A DNA stretch of 64,000 nucleotides from Clostridiales bacterium (GCA_017617995.1 JAFZVE010000068.1:1-64000), one strand, 5' to 3'; positions 19,066-28,400 are shown, numbered from the stretch's first letter. Translations and numbers: made by a program. Notes: generated from the letters alone by a model not told the origin.

Positions 19066-19557
19066 TTACCATTTAATACTGTTGATGCTCATTACCATAA
19101 GAAGTGAGCTAACGAAGGAAAGAAGAGCATACAGCTCAACAAGAGAAGCAGAAGTTACGGCTTTACCGGAATCCTGCGGACGCTTGGAGATGAGTTGTAC
19201 ACCTGTAAGAGCGACTCGAGCCTGAAGAAGAGCAGAAGCCAGTCCGCCGAAAGCCATCGGGAGACATGCGAGAAGGAACAGCCCGCCTCTTGCTACGCCT
19301 GCTGCTGTGTTCGGGATAACTTCTCCGCCGAGAACGCCGATCTGTGTAAGGGAAAGGATGGTGATAACGAGACCATAGAGACCCTGGGAACCCGGAAGAA
19401 GCATCAGAACGAGAAGCTTACCGAATTTGCTCGAGTCTTCTGTGATGACCGGAGACGCAGCCTCCGCCACCATACCTACGCCTTTGGACGATCCGAAACA
19501 GTTTGTCGTTACGGCCAGTCCAGCTCCAAATAATGCAAGTAACATGCCCCAATTCAT
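19066..19557 (-). CDS. atpK: V-type ATPase membrane rotor subunit K (tandem proteolipid)
   Basis: Rotor-ring proteolipid of 163 aa with four helices, a fused duplication of the two-helix c subunit. Only the second hairpin has the ion-binding carboxylate (E141 in SLVELYALL); helix 2 (LPGSQGLYG) has none. S57, Q58, Q112 and E141 match the sodium-coordinating set of Enterococcus hirae NtpK (T64, Q65, Q110, E139), and the Q-to-E spacing of 29 is identical. This points to a sodium pump; ion choice is an inference. The start codon directly follows the stop of subunit I. Confidence 0.95.
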   Translation of the reverse strand: MNWGMLLALFGAGLAVTTNCFGSSKGVGMVAEAASPVITEDSSKFGKLLVLMLLPGSQGLYGLVITILSLTQIGVLGGEVIPNTAAGVARGGLFLLACLPMAFGGLASALLQARVALTGVQLISKRPQDSGKAVTSASLVELYALLSFVSSLLMVMSINSIKW

Positions 19558-21630
19558 TTAATTGTCCTCCTTAATTTTGAAGTGTTTGGTGTTACCCGTG
19601 AACGGCGTGAACATGATTCCGCCGCCGTCGTAGAATTTCGAGAGGAATTCTACGTACTGTAATCTATTAACATGGACATAAGCACCGAGAGCACTGATGC
19701 CCAGATTAATCGCATGGAAGAACAGGAAAACCGGTATGAATACAAGGAGTTTTCCGATTCCTGAGAAGAAGAGGGTTCCGATGGAGTTTGCGACCGATCC
19801 GACGATACCCGTAACGAGGCCGAGAGCCATGAGTCGGGAATAAGACAGAAGATCACTGAAGTAACCGGTCACGCCGTACACGGCACCGAAACCGCCGATG
19901 AACTTGCCGATGATGCCCTTCTTTCCGTAACCGCCGCCGAGGAAGATACCTACGCCGCCTGCGATCGCGGTCCACTTACCGATCTCTGCGAGCGGGACGT
20001 TATCGGCGATCGTCCACGGAGTGAATTCACCGAGGATCATCGGGAGAATGATCATAACAACACCGGCAAAAGCGACGAACCAGAAGAAGATCTCACAGAA
20101 GGCCGCGGCTACTTCGCCGTTCTTGCACATTCTGTAGAACTTGGCGGAAAGGCCGAGAAGGATGTGGATAAAGCCGAGACAGAAACTCAGGATCAGGAGT
20201 TTCATCGGATCCTTACTCGGATCGAACCAGATCGGATCAAGCGAGACCTTTCCGGAGAAGAAGCCCTTCGAGACCGAACCGACGACATCGCCGAAGAAAC
20301 TGCCGTACATGAAGCCCCAGAATGTGGTGGCCATGCCGCAGTAGAAGAACTTGAGCATATTCTTTCTGTTATTGCCCTCCGGCTTTCTCTTCTTTAATAC
20401 GAAGAGCGTGCCGAGCATCAGAAGGATGCCGTAACCTGCATCGGAGAGCATCATGCCGAAGAAGAAATAGTAGAAGAACGCCATGACCGGGTTCGGGTCG
20501 ATATCGCCCTTGGTCGGCGCGCTGTAAGACTCCACGATGTCTTCCACCGGCTCTACAAAAGCACTGTTTTTGAACTTCGCCGGCACCTCCTCATCCGGGA
20601 GCGGGTCGCGGCTTTCGAATACCAGCTCGAACTTGGAAGTCAGGACTTCCTCGACATGGGCACAGTCTTCCTCGGCGACGAAACCGTCGAGGATGAAGGT
20701 CTTGCCCGAGAATAGGAGTCTTCCGAGCATGTCGTACTTATCCTGACGCATGATCATGTAATCCGAGAGGAAATACAGATCGTCGAGCTTATCTGCATAG
20801 CTCTTGAGCTTTTCACGTGCCTCCTCAATATTGTTAGAGGCTTCGTCGATACGCTTTCTTAAACGGCCGATACGGACCTCCGGCGGATGCTTCGTCGGAT
20901 CCGAAGGCGCGGTAAAGGACATACGGCGAAGCGTCGCCATGACGTCCTCATAATCTTTCTTATGTACGATAAAGGAAGCACAGGTCTGATCACCTGCGGT
21001 ATATACGATCTCGGTATAGATATCCGGGATCTTCAGTTCTTCGTCATCTGCGGAGATACCCTTAAGCGCCGCTTCGGATTCCTTCATGGCGCGGTACTGG
21101 TTACAGAACTCGGCATAGAACGACTTCTCGTCGTAGCTCTCCGAGAACTGACCGACGATGCAGGAGGTCTTCTGGGAGCCTGTGTACTGCATCGGGATAT
21201 CGAGCTTCTCCCAGGGGAGGATCGCGTCGAGCTGATGGCGGGTATGCGTACGGACTGTTGTCTCGGAAGCGATCTTACGGTCGAGGGATTCGATGTCGTA
21301 AACGATCTTCATGGTCTCGTCATTACGGGCAGCGCGCTCGTTAAACTCTTCGATACTCAGTTCTTCACGTCCGGCAAATCCGGAAAGGAAAGGCTTCTTT
21401 ACTGTGGAGAATTCTTCCACGAGAGAGATCGCATGCTGGATCGATGCGGAAGTCTTCTCGAGCTGATTCAGACTGGTGCGGGTATTGAAGAGGTTCAGTT
21501 CCTCCGTCTCATCCGAGCTATCTCTCTCGGTCACATCTACGGTGCCCAGACGCTGCAGAAGATCGACGATGTTCTTCGCGTCCTTCTGCATGGCGATGAT
21601 CTCGATGTGCTTCATGGGAAGAATGGCCAT
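19558..21630 (-). CDS. atpI: V-type ATPase subunit I (stator, a-type)
   Basis: Membrane stator that forms the ion half-channels, 690 aa. The cytoplasmic N-terminal half has two long coiled-coil arms (about 80-110 and 230-300). The C-terminal half has seven to eight helices starting near residue 370 (NPVMAFFYYFFFGMMLSDAG) and includes GYFSDLLSYSRLMALGL, the conserved a/I segment with its essential arginine. Three more residues (MPM-type alternative start at 21615) could be lost at the N-terminus without affecting the call. Confidence 0.95.
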   Translation of the reverse strand: MAILPMKHIEIIAMQKDAKNIVDLLQRLGTVDVTERDSSDETEELNLFNTRTSLNQLEKTSASIQHAISLVEEFSTVKKPFLSGFAGREELSIEEFNERAARNDETMKIVYDIESLDRKIASETTVRTHTRHQLDAILPWEKLDIPMQYTGSQKTSCIVGQFSESYDEKSFYAEFCNQYRAMKESEAALKGISADDEELKIPDIYTEIVYTAGDQTCASFIVHKKDYEDVMATLRRMSFTAPSDPTKHPPEVRIGRLRKRIDEASNNIEEAREKLKSYADKLDDLYFLSDYMIMRQDKYDMLGRLLFSGKTFILDGFVAEEDCAHVEEVLTSKFELVFESRDPLPDEEVPAKFKNSAFVEPVEDIVESYSAPTKGDIDPNPVMAFFYYFFFGMMLSDAGYGILLMLGTLFVLKKRKPEGNNRKNMLKFFYCGMATTFWGFMYGSFFGDVVGSVSKGFFSGKVSLDPIWFDPSKDPMKLLILSFCLGFIHILLGLSAKFYRMCKNGEVAAAFCEIFFWFVAFAGVVMIILPMILGEFTPWTIADNVPLAEIGKWTAIAGGVGIFLGGGYGKKGIIGKFIGGFGAVYGVTGYFSDLLSYSRLMALGLVTGIVGSVANSIGTLFFSGIGKLLVFIPVFLFFHAINLGISALGAYVHVNRLQYVEFLSKFYDGGGIMFTPFTGNTKHFKIKEDN

Positions 21631-21635
21631 AGTTC

Positions 21636-21953
21636 TCAGTTCCTTCCCAGAAGAATATTCATAGCGGCAGCAATGGCCGCTTCACGGTTTGGCTCGGCAT
21701 CGTCACGGAGCTTCTCGGCTGCCTTCTCAGCAGCGGAATCACTGGCGGTGTTCTCATCGGAACCTTCTGTCTTATGCTTCTCATAAAGTGCAGAAACCTT
21801 TTTTCTCGCTTCGGAGAGGGCATCCTGGTAATCGGTCTGTGCCTGTTTCTGGGCCTTGGCGAGAATCTCATCGGCCTTGATCCTTGCGTCCTGCTCGATC
21901 CCGGCGGCTTTCTTCTCCGCTTCAAGAATGCGATTCACCTGTTCTGATGCCAT
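21636..21953 (-). CDS. atpH: V-type ATPase subunit G/H (peripheral stalk)
   Basis: First gene of the operon, 105 aa. It is nearly all one Ala/Glu/Lys-rich helix (QVNRILEAEKKAAGIEQDAR), the pattern of the G/H subunit that winds around subunit E. ATG 21953 is preferred to the ATG at 21986 because GGAAAGGAAG precedes it closely. It ends 5 nt before subunit I. Confidence 0.85.
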   Translation of the reverse strand: MASEQVNRILEAEKKAAGIEQDARIKADEILAKAQKQAQTDYQDALSEARKKVSALYEKHKTEGSDENTASDSAAEKAAEKLRDDAEPNREAAIAAAMNILLGRN

Positions 21954-22019
21954 AGCTGCTTCCTTTCCGAAAACCCAAATTTCCACTTATAAATCATTGT
22001 TCCTATTTTCACATAAGAG

Positions 22020-22049
22020 ATAGTAGAAATCAAGACCGATTTTGTGCAA
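22020..22049 (-). promoter_or_regulatory. Putative V-ATPase operon promoter
   Basis: On the minus strand TTGCAC (22044-22049) and TACTAT (22020-22025) are 18 bp apart, about 67 bp ahead of the first ATPase gene. Position fits; the hexamers are imperfect. Confidence 0.4.
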
Positions 22050-22065
22050 AGTGTTCAAAAGTTTT

Positions 22066-22179
22066 TATCGTTTTTTCCTCCGGAAAAGGATGCTTCTCTT
22101 TCGACTCAGACAGCTTTTCACTGATGACGAAAAAACTCGTCGCCCGAGAAGATCCTTTTCCCGTGAAAAAGAACCGATA
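22066..22179. repeat. Long palindrome, subfamily 2 (CGACTCAGACAG core)
   Basis: Imperfect inverted arms of about 33 bp (22066-22099 and 22146-22179) enclose a core containing CGACTCAGACAG and ACTCGTCGC. The core matches that of the palindrome at 58504-58578, while the arms differ. It fills much of the 412-bp gap between the divergent V-ATPase operon and ABC exporter; apart from the putative promoter I see nothing else there. Confidence 0.75.
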
Positions 22180-22398
22180 AATGACAAAAATGACGAAACA
22201 TAAATATATAGAAATAGAAGGGTATGTTAGAATTACCGGCGGAATTTAGATTTTCTTTATAAATGCTTTGCGATTGTTTTGGTTTTGATCCATAAAATGA
22301 AGATCGATAACAGGACAGCCGCGTCCCCGGAAAAAGACAGTAAAATCGGCGGGGACATCTGAAACATGGAAAGAGAGTATTAGCGGGAGGACAAGAAC

Positions 22399-23115
22399 AT
22401 GCTTAAAATCGACCATCTGACGAAAACGTATCCGGGCGGGAAGGTAGGCGTTGCCGATCTTTCACTCGAAGTAAAACCCGGAGAGATCTACGGCTTTATC
22501 GGCCATAACGGTGCCGGTAAGACCACGACCATTAAGGCAGTGGTCGGACTTCACAAGTTCGAACAGGGAACAATCACCATCGACGGTGTGTCCATCAGCG
22601 AGGATCCCATCAAGGCCAAGAGCATGATCGCGTACATCCCGGATAATCCGGAACTCTATGATAACCTTTCCGGTATGCAGTTCCTGAATTTCGTCGCGGA
22701 CGTATTCCGTGTCCCGAAGAGTGAGAGAAAGGCCCGTATCGAGGCCTGTGCATCGGAGCTCGAGATCCTCGGCGAACTGAATAACCAGATCGCTTCCTAT
22801 TCCCATGGTATGAAGCAGAAGCTCGCGATCATCGCGGCATTCCTGCACGAGCCGAAGATCCTCATCATGGACGAGCCTTTCGTAGGCCTCGACCCGAAGG
22901 CCGCTTTCTCCGTAAAGAAGATGATGCGTGAATTCTGCGACAAGGGCAACGCGATCTTCTTCAGCACCCACGTTCTCGAAGTCGCGGAGAAACTCTGCGA
23001 CAAGATCGCCATCATCAAGGGTGGTCAGCTGATCGCTTCCGGCACGATGGAAGAAGTAAAGGGCGATGCTTCGCTCGAAGAAGTCTTCCTGGATATCACC
23101 GAGGAGGCCAAGTAA
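22399..23115 (+). CDS. ABC exporter ATPase
   Basis: 238-aa ATPase of an ABC-2-type transporter. Walker A GHNGAGKTTT is near residue 34, signature YSHGMKQKL near 133 and Walker B ILIMDEPFVGLDP near 153. The SHGM form of the signature is common in drug, bacitracin and lipid exporters. The permease gene starts 1 nt after the stop. Substrate unknown. Confidence 0.93.
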   Translation: MLKIDHLTKTYPGGKVGVADLSLEVKPGEIYGFIGHNGAGKTTTIKAVVGLHKFEQGTITIDGVSISEDPIKAKSMIAYIPDNPELYDNLSGMQFLNFVADVFRVPKSERKARIEACASELEILGELNNQIASYSHGMKQKLAIIAAFLHEPKILIMDEPFVGLDPKAAFSVKKMMREFCDKGNAIFFSTHVLEVAEKLCDKIAIIKGGQLIASGTMEEVKGDASLEEVFLDITEEAK

Positions 23116-23116
23116 G

Positions 23117-24727
23117 ATGCGTACACTTTATATCCTGCTGCGTACCGAGTTTATCTCGCTCGTAAACAGCTTCAATAAGAAAGGCAAGACGCCGTTCATT
23201 CTCGCGGCTATCGGTCTTGCACTCCTGGGACTCTTCATGATCGGCATGTTTGCCATCATCGGCGGATCGACCGCATTCATCCTCGTCGAGAAGCACATGG
23301 ATGAATTTGCGATCTTCCTTTCCCTGTCGCTCTCCATGATCATCGCGCTCATGTTCGGTGTCGTGAACTCCACGAGAGACGCCAGATCGAATGACACCAG
23401 CATGCTGCTTGCGATGCCGATCCCGAAAGCGGCGATCGTCATCTCCAAGCTTCTCGGCATGTACCTCCTGGACGTGCTCTGCGCACTGGTCATGCTGGTC
23501 CCGACCTACCTGATCGTATGCCTCGTCGGCGAGCATTCCTTTGCTCTCTTTGCCAGAGGCATGGTCGTCGCGTTCCTCGTTCCGGCTCTGCCGCTCTTTA
23601 TCTCACTTCTGATCAGTGCCATGATCGGATACCTGCATAAGGCCACCAAATTCGGCCAGATCGCATCCACGATCCTTTCGATGGGCGTGCTGCTCCTTTA
23701 CATGATCGTCGTACCGAATATCTCTACTTATGCAGAAGGCCTGAATCTCACATCTGCGGAATCGATCGAAAAGATGAAGGTGATCCCGCCATTCTACTGG
23801 ATCACGGAAGCCGTCTATAGCGGCAACCTCCTCTATGTCCTCCTGACGCTTCTCATCACCCTGATCCCGCTGGCACTGGCTGTGTACATCCATACCCGCG
23901 GACTTACCGGCGGCGACTTCCACGTGGATAACTCCAAGAAAGCACGTTCCTATAAGACTGCTTCTCCGAGAAAGGCCGTCTTCGCGATGGAGTTTAGAAG
24001 ATACTTCTCTTCTGCGAACTACATCATGAACACACTCTTCGGGACGATCCTTCTCGTCGCACTCACGGGGTATATTGCATTTAAGGGTGTAGGTCAAATC
24101 GACATCCTGGAGACGATCACCGTTGATGGAAAAGAGGTCGATATTCTTTCCCGCTTCGCCGGCCTGGGCTGGGCGGCGATCTGGGCGATCTTCATCAACT
24201 TCTTCGCCTCCATTACCTACACGACCCCACCGTCCGTTTCCGTAGAAGGAAAGAGGATCTGGCTCAATAAGAGTCTGCCGATCGCGACCAAGGATATCCT
24301 TCTTTCGAAGCTTCTGGTCAGCGCCATGATCTTCGAGCCTCTGGCTATCGTCTGCTCGATCGTGCTCTCCATCGCCTCGAACAGCGGCATCCTGGCCTGC
24401 CTGTTCCTGATCGTCATCACGACGCTGTTCCATCTTCTCTGCTCCCTGGTGGGTCTGATCTTCGGACTGGTGTTCGTTCGTCTCGACTGGACCAATGAGG
24501 CACAGGTCATCAAGAGCGGATTCGCGATCGTTCTTACCATGATCGTCGATATGGTCTTCGCGATCCTCTTCTGCATCCCGCTGGTCGTCTCCGTGATCGT
24601 CGGCAAGGATCCGGTATATTACGGCATCTTCGGAGGAGAAATCGCATTACTTCTGGGACTTTGTGCCGGTGCGTATGCTATAATAACTCACTACGGGGTA
24701 AGAAAGTATGAATCGCTGAACGGCTGA
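23117..24727 (+). CDS. ABC-2-type exporter permease
   Basis: Membrane partner of the preceding ATPase, 536 aa with about 12 hydrophobic segments in two halves, the second starting near residue 295 (KAVFAMEFRRYFSSANYI). No large outside domain is seen. The real start is ATG 23117 (MRTLYILLRTEFISL), directly after the ATPase stop. The same frame is open further upstream, but that part lies inside the ATPase gene. Probably an export or lipid/ion function; not resolvable from sequence. Confidence 0.88.
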   Translation: MRTLYILLRTEFISLVNSFNKKGKTPFILAAIGLALLGLFMIGMFAIIGGSTAFILVEKHMDEFAIFLSLSLSMIIALMFGVVNSTRDARSNDTSMLLAMPIPKAAIVISKLLGMYLLDVLCALVMLVPTYLIVCLVGEHSFALFARGMVVAFLVPALPLFISLLISAMIGYLHKATKFGQIASTILSMGVLLLYMIVVPNISTYAEGLNLTSAESIEKMKVIPPFYWITEAVYSGNLLYVLLTLLITLIPLALAVYIHTRGLTGGDFHVDNSKKARSYKTASPRKAVFAMEFRRYFSSANYIMNTLFGTILLVALTGYIAFKGVGQIDILETITVDGKEVDILSRFAGLGWAAIWAIFINFFASITYTTPPSVSVEGKRIWLNKSLPIATKDILLSKLLVSAMIFEPLAIVCSIVLSIASNSGILACLFLIVITTLFHLLCSLVGLIFGLVFVRLDWTNEAQVIKSGFAIVLTMIVDMVFAILFCIPLVVSVIVGKDPVYYGIFGGEIALLLGLCAGAYAIITHYGVRKYESLNG

Positions 24728-24753
24728 TGCCCCGAAACAACTAGGAGTTTCAG

Positions 24754-25446
24754 ATGGACCTTTTTCATCGGGTACAGGAACCGGAGGATCGGGAGCTTAC
24801 TTGGATCAAACCATTCGATAATCGGATGGATGAGATCCTGCGGCTCAAAGAGAAATCCGAGACCTGTCCCAAGGAGATGAAGAAGGTCTTTCTTTCAGCC
24901 TGGGGAGAACTGGCCACGCTGGTGAAGAGTCACCAGAAGATCGCCGCTCAGATCGTAAGCTCGGGTCTCCCTTTAAAGGTCTACTATAATGTCACCCTTA
25001 AGACGGATATGGCCGCGATGACTTCCGCGTTCATCATTATCGCAGACGAGCTCATCGTGACGGTGCTTTTTAAGAAGAAAGAGCATATCGAGTGGGACCG
25101 CTACGATACGAGATTCTCGAAGATGCCGGAGCCCGTGGATACTCGTGAGAGCGAAGAAGCGGCCTGTGTTCTCGCGGACTGGTTGCAGGTAAACCGGGCA
25201 CTGTCCGGAAAAGAAGTATCGCGCGTGGTTCCGATCCTCATCGATGAAGAGGAAACAGAATACAGCGCCAGCTCCCGCCCGATCGGATCCAGCGAGATCT
25301 ATACCGGTATCACACAGGCGATCCGCCTGCATCCGGATGTCTTCGGACAGTGGCTCACAGCCAACTGTGCCGAGTCGGAAATGCCGACATTTACTTCTGC
25401 CCGCTGTAATAAGATCATCGAGGCAATCGATCGGGTGATTTCATAA
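24754..25446 (+). CDS. Protein of unknown function
   Basis: 230-aa soluble protein with no signal or helix anchor. AGGAG lies 8 nt before ATG 24754. It follows the ABC permease by 26 nt and is probably in the same transcript. The sequence has a helical start (EILRLKEKSETCPKEMKKVFLS), a beta segment with DELIVTVLFKKKEHIEWDRY in the middle, and a helical end. No recognised domain; function unknown. Confidence 0.7.
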   Translation: MDLFHRVQEPEDRELTWIKPFDNRMDEILRLKEKSETCPKEMKKVFLSAWGELATLVKSHQKIAAQIVSSGLPLKVYYNVTLKTDMAAMTSAFIIIADELIVTVLFKKKEHIEWDRYDTRFSKMPEPVDTRESEEAACVLADWLQVNRALSGKEVSRVVPILIDEEETEYSASSRPIGSSEIYTGITQAIRLHPDVFGQWLTANCAESEMPTFTSARCNKIIEAIDRVIS

Positions 25447-25710
25447 AATTCTCGTTTTTCTTCGCGAAAAGCACTTGAGCCTGTTTCCTCTCTCCCACAC
25501 CTCTCAAATCAAGTAATTCCAGTGCATCCCAACGTTTGCGCCGGCATTTTAGATTCTGCGTTGTTTACAAAACGGACATAGAAAAGACGTAAAAATGCCC
25601 GTTTGTTTTTCATATTCGCATAGTTTATTCAAATCTTACTCGCATAATGTAACCATAGAGGTTGAACAAGAAACAGGGAACCCACAATTACCCGAAAGGG
25701 GGGAGAGAGG

Positions 25711-26763
25711 ATGACTCAGTATTTAGTTACCGGTGCAACCGGACAGATTGGCAATACGATCGTTCGTATGTTGCTCGATAATGGCAAGAAGGTGCGCGTA
25801 CTGGTGCACCCGGAAGAGGACACGACACCTCTGGCCGGACTTCCGGTGGATGTGAAGTATGGAGACATTCTCGTTAAGGATTCCTTGAAGGATTTCTTCA
25901 ACCTGAAGGAGCCTCGTGAGGCTGTGGTGATCCATGCACAGGAAAGAAACGTGATTTCCGATAAGACGGATCTCATGGTGCGCAGGGTCAATATCCACGG
26001 CACCATGAACATTACCGATACCTGCGTGAAGAAGAAGATCGGGAAACTGATCTATATCGGCTCGGCCAGAGCGATTCCGCTCGATAATGCATCGAAAGAA
26101 CCCGTAAAGGACGTCCGATACTTCGACCGTAACAAGGTGGTCGGTGATTACGCCAAGTCCAAGGCGGAAGCTACCCAGTATATCCTGGACAAGGTTTCGC
26201 TCAATGGTCTGAATGCGGTGATTCTCCTTCCTTCATTGGTGATCGGGCCTTATGAATTCGGTAATTCCGATATCATCAGCCTGATCCGTGATTACCTTTC
26301 CGGCGATCTGAAGGTCAGTATCCCGGGCGGTGTGGATTTTACAGACGTCCGGGATGTGGCCGCCGGAGTGCTGGAGGCTGCGGAGCACAGTGAGAAGGGC
26401 ACATGCTACATTCTCTCGAATTCGTACATGAGTACACAGGATTTCCTGCATCACCTGCATGAGATCACGGGAAGAGAAGAAGTGACGAAGACAGTCCCGA
26501 ACTGGCTCCTGAGTGGTAAAGGCATTGCGCAGCTCTATTACAAGATCACGCGCAAGGCGAATCCGAAAGACAAATACGGACCGTTCCTGTCGCCGGAGCC
26601 GCTGTACGAGAGTGAAAGGGCAAGTGCGGATCTGCACTATAGCCCAAGAGATGTAAGGGCTTCTCTGGAGGATACTGTCGAGTGGGTGGAGAAGAATCCA
26701 CCGTCTGAACAGGATTCCGCTCCGGATGCCAAGAAAGGTTCGCCGAAGAGAGCCAGTGGCTGA
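25711..26763 (+). CDS. NAD-dependent epimerase/dehydratase (extended SDR)
   Basis: 350-aa extended short-chain dehydrogenase. The Rossmann motif GATGQIG (8-14) and the catalytic YAKSK (in VVGDYAKSKAEA, about 147) are intact, with SARAIP before it as the serine region. The C-terminal part (FTDVRDVAAGVLEA) is the substrate domain. The last 25 residues are Pro/Ser/Lys-rich and look like a disordered tail. Related proteins act on nucleotide sugars or dihydroflavonol-like substrates; the real one is unknown. It stands alone, with a GGGGGGAGAGAGG-like ribosome site. Confidence 0.88.
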   Translation: MTQYLVTGATGQIGNTIVRMLLDNGKKVRVLVHPEEDTTPLAGLPVDVKYGDILVKDSLKDFFNLKEPREAVVIHAQERNVISDKTDLMVRRVNIHGTMNITDTCVKKKIGKLIYIGSARAIPLDNASKEPVKDVRYFDRNKVVGDYAKSKAEATQYILDKVSLNGLNAVILLPSLVIGPYEFGNSDIISLIRDYLSGDLKVSIPGGVDFTDVRDVAAGVLEAAEHSEKGTCYILSNSYMSTQDFLHHLHEITGREEVTKTVPNWLLSGKGIAQLYYKITRKANPKDKYGPFLSPEPLYESERASADLHYSPRDVRASLEDTVEWVEKNPPSEQDSAPDAKKGSPKRASG

Positions 26764-26915
26764 TCTTCGGAAGTCGCCGAGGTGGGCGACATGAAACAGC
26801 AAGACACCTCCTTATAATATATACCTCTACTTCCTTGTTTCCTGAGGCTGTCCCGATTCCCTTCGAGGCAGCCTCGACCCTTTCAAGGAGCGAAGCGGCA
26901 TTTCTGACTAATATA

Positions 26916-27004
26916 GTATGCGAATAAAAAAAGCAGTTTTCTTGCGCTGTCCTCGGCGTACCGCCTGCGGAGGCGCTTCGAAAACTGTTTTTTATGTCGC
27001 ATAC
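26916..27004 (-). repeat. Long palindrome, subfamily 1, copy 1
   Basis: Arms from GTATGCGA to AGTTTTC pair with the right arm ending TCGCATAC. The core read on the minus strand is GCGCCTCCGCAGG, small hairpin, GCCGAGGACAGCGC, the same two blocks as in the copy at 29470-29553. Confidence 0.8.
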
Positions 27005-27085
27005 CCATAATTCGATCTATGACGCTTCGCTCTTGCGAAAAAGTCTCGTCTGCCCCTCAGGTACGTAATTTGTGCTACTAAACGT

Positions 27086-27163
27086 AAATGAAGAAAATAG
27101 TTTTCGAAATACCTCCGCAGGACGAAGTCCGAGGACAGTATAAGAAAACTATTTTCTTCATTT
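27086..27163 (+). repeat. Long palindrome, subfamily 1, copy 2
   Basis: Perfect 20-bp arms (27086-27105 and 27144-27163) flank a core ACCTCCGCAGGAC-GAA-GTCCGAGGACAGT. T residues follow the right arm, so it could also terminate plus-strand transcripts. Confidence 0.85.
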
Positions 27164-27165
27164 TG

Positions 27166-27174
27166 TGTTATAGT
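27166..27174 (+). promoter_or_regulatory. Extended -10 promoter for the hydrolase operon
   Basis: TG-T-TATAGT (27166-27174) lies 48 bp before the GTG start at 27222 and directly after palindrome copy 2. No good -35 is seen. Confidence 0.4.
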
Positions 27175-27221
27175 AATAAGGTACATGCTTGTACTACTTT
27201 TTCGAAAAGGAAGTGTTATCT

Positions 27222-27740
27222 GTGCCGAAGACAGCCATGCTTGTGATCGATATGCAAAATGCTCTTATCCTGGAGCATCCTTACGATGAGAAACGTCTGA
27301 TCAAGACGGTGGCGCAGATGGAGAATATCTGCCGCGAGAAGGGAATCGAAGTGATCTTCATCCGCCATGAGGACAATACGCTGGTCAATGGAGAGAACGG
27401 ATTTGAGATCTATTCCCAGGTGGCGCCGAGAAAAGAAGAGAAGATCTTCGACAAGAAGTATAACAGTGCTTTTCGCGAGACGGGATTGAACGACTATCTG
27501 AAGGAACGGGGAGTCGAGAGACTGATCATCACCGGCATGCAGACCGATTTCTGTGTGGACGCAACGATCAAGGTGGCTTTTGAACTCGGATACGACGTAG
27601 TCGTGCCGCGCGGCGGACACACGACGTTCGACAACCGCTATCTCTCGGGTGAGGAACTCTACCATTACTATAGCTACGAGATCTGGAATCACCGCTACGC
27701 GCAGGTGATGTCCATCGACCATATTGAGGAGTGCCTATGA
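27222..27740 (+). CDS. Isochorismatase-family cysteine hydrolase
   Basis: 172-aa cytoplasmic amidase or hydrolase fold. The catalytic triad candidates are the Asp in MLVIDMQNAL, a Lys in the DKKYNSAF region and the Cys in TDFCVDATIK. MQTDFC is the normal nucleophile context of nicotinamidase/isochorismatase relatives. The start is taken as GTG 27222, with AAAAGGAAG 8 nt upstream; an upstream in-frame ATG has no ribosome site. It overlaps the next gene (ATGA). The substrate is unknown. Confidence 0.88.
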   Translation: MPKTAMLVIDMQNALILEHPYDEKRLIKTVAQMENICREKGIEVIFIRHEDNTLVNGENGFEIYSQVAPRKEEKIFDKKYNSAFRETGLNDYLKERGVERLIITGMQTDFCVDATIKVAFELGYDVVVPRGGHTTFDNRYLSGEELYHYYSYEIWNHRYAQVMSIDHIEECL

Positions 27741-28387
27741 AATCACAGTTTTTCCCGTATGACCAGACATGGCCGCGTGCCCAGCATTTCCAGTACTATG
27801 CGAAGATGTTCCCCATGAATATCTCGCTGAACCGTAAGATCGATGTGACCGAGCTTCTGCCGGCGATCGAGAAGAAGGGATACCGCCAGGATGCGGTCTT
27901 CTACTACATGGTGACGCGTGCGATCAATAACCAGGGTGAGCTTTCCGTAGCCTATAAGGACGGGCAGATCGGCTGGTGGAATTACCTCAATCCTGCCTAT
28001 CCGGTGTATCACGAAGATGACCAGACAAGTACGATCCTGTGGACCGAATATGATGAGGACTTCGCTGTCTTTAACGAGAAGTTCTTAATTGACCTCGAGA
28101 AATACGGCAACAGCAAGGGCGTCTTTGCCATGAAGGGTATGCCGCCGACGAACAGCTTCAATGTCTGCTTCAACCCGTGGTTCTCGTTTGACGGTTATTC
28201 GGTCGATCTTTACGAGATGAAGGATTACTTCTTCCCGACGGTCGATATGTGTAAGATCGTTGAGGAAAATGGCCGTAAGTACCTGACGATTGCTATCACT
28301 GTACACAAGGCGGCGACGGATCTGATCCATATCAAGAAGTTCTTCGACGACATCGAGAGCTATTTCCCGATGTTTATCGAGGGGTGA
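27737..28387 (+). CDS. Chloramphenicol acetyltransferase-like protein with altered active site
   Basis: 216-aa member of the CAT (trimeric acyltransferase) fold: NPWFSFDGYSVDLYE and the C-terminal ITVHKAATDLIHIKKFFDDI align with the family. The catalytic motif HHxxxDG reads H190-K191-AAT-D195-L196: the base histidine is lysine and the glycine is leucine. The structural Asp is kept. Ordinary acetyl transfer is therefore unlikely; a lost or changed activity is inferred. ATG 27737 follows GAGGAG by 5 nt and overlaps the hydrolase stop; mnmA starts 13 nt downstream. Confidence 0.82.
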   Translation: MKSQFFPYDQTWPRAQHFQYYAKMFPMNISLNRKIDVTELLPAIEKKGYRQDAVFYYMVTRAINNQGELSVAYKDGQIGWWNYLNPAYPVYHEDDQTSTILWTEYDEDFAVFNEKFLIDLEKYGNSKGVFAMKGMPPTNSFNVCFNPWFSFDGYSVDLYEMKDYFFPTVDMCKIVEENGRKYLTIAITVHKAATDLIHIKKFFDDIESYFPMFIEG

Positions 28388-28400
28388 TGAGGCTTCTTCT

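Larger units (their letters stand above)
26764..27221. other. 458-bp intergenic region with two core palindromes
   Basis: Holds a short hairpin (GAGGCTG 26844-26850 with CAGCCTC 26869-26875), two long palindromes listed separately, and an extended -10 promoter next to the following gene. No coding frame looks credible. Confidence 0.7.

Noticed and set aside
27086..27163. Core palindromes as insertion sequences or MITEs
   Set aside because: No shared terminal ends, no transposase, no clear target duplications; arms are unique to each copy.
27737..28387. Chloramphenicol resistance gene
   Set aside because: The catalytic histidine is missing, so resistance by acetylation is not supported.
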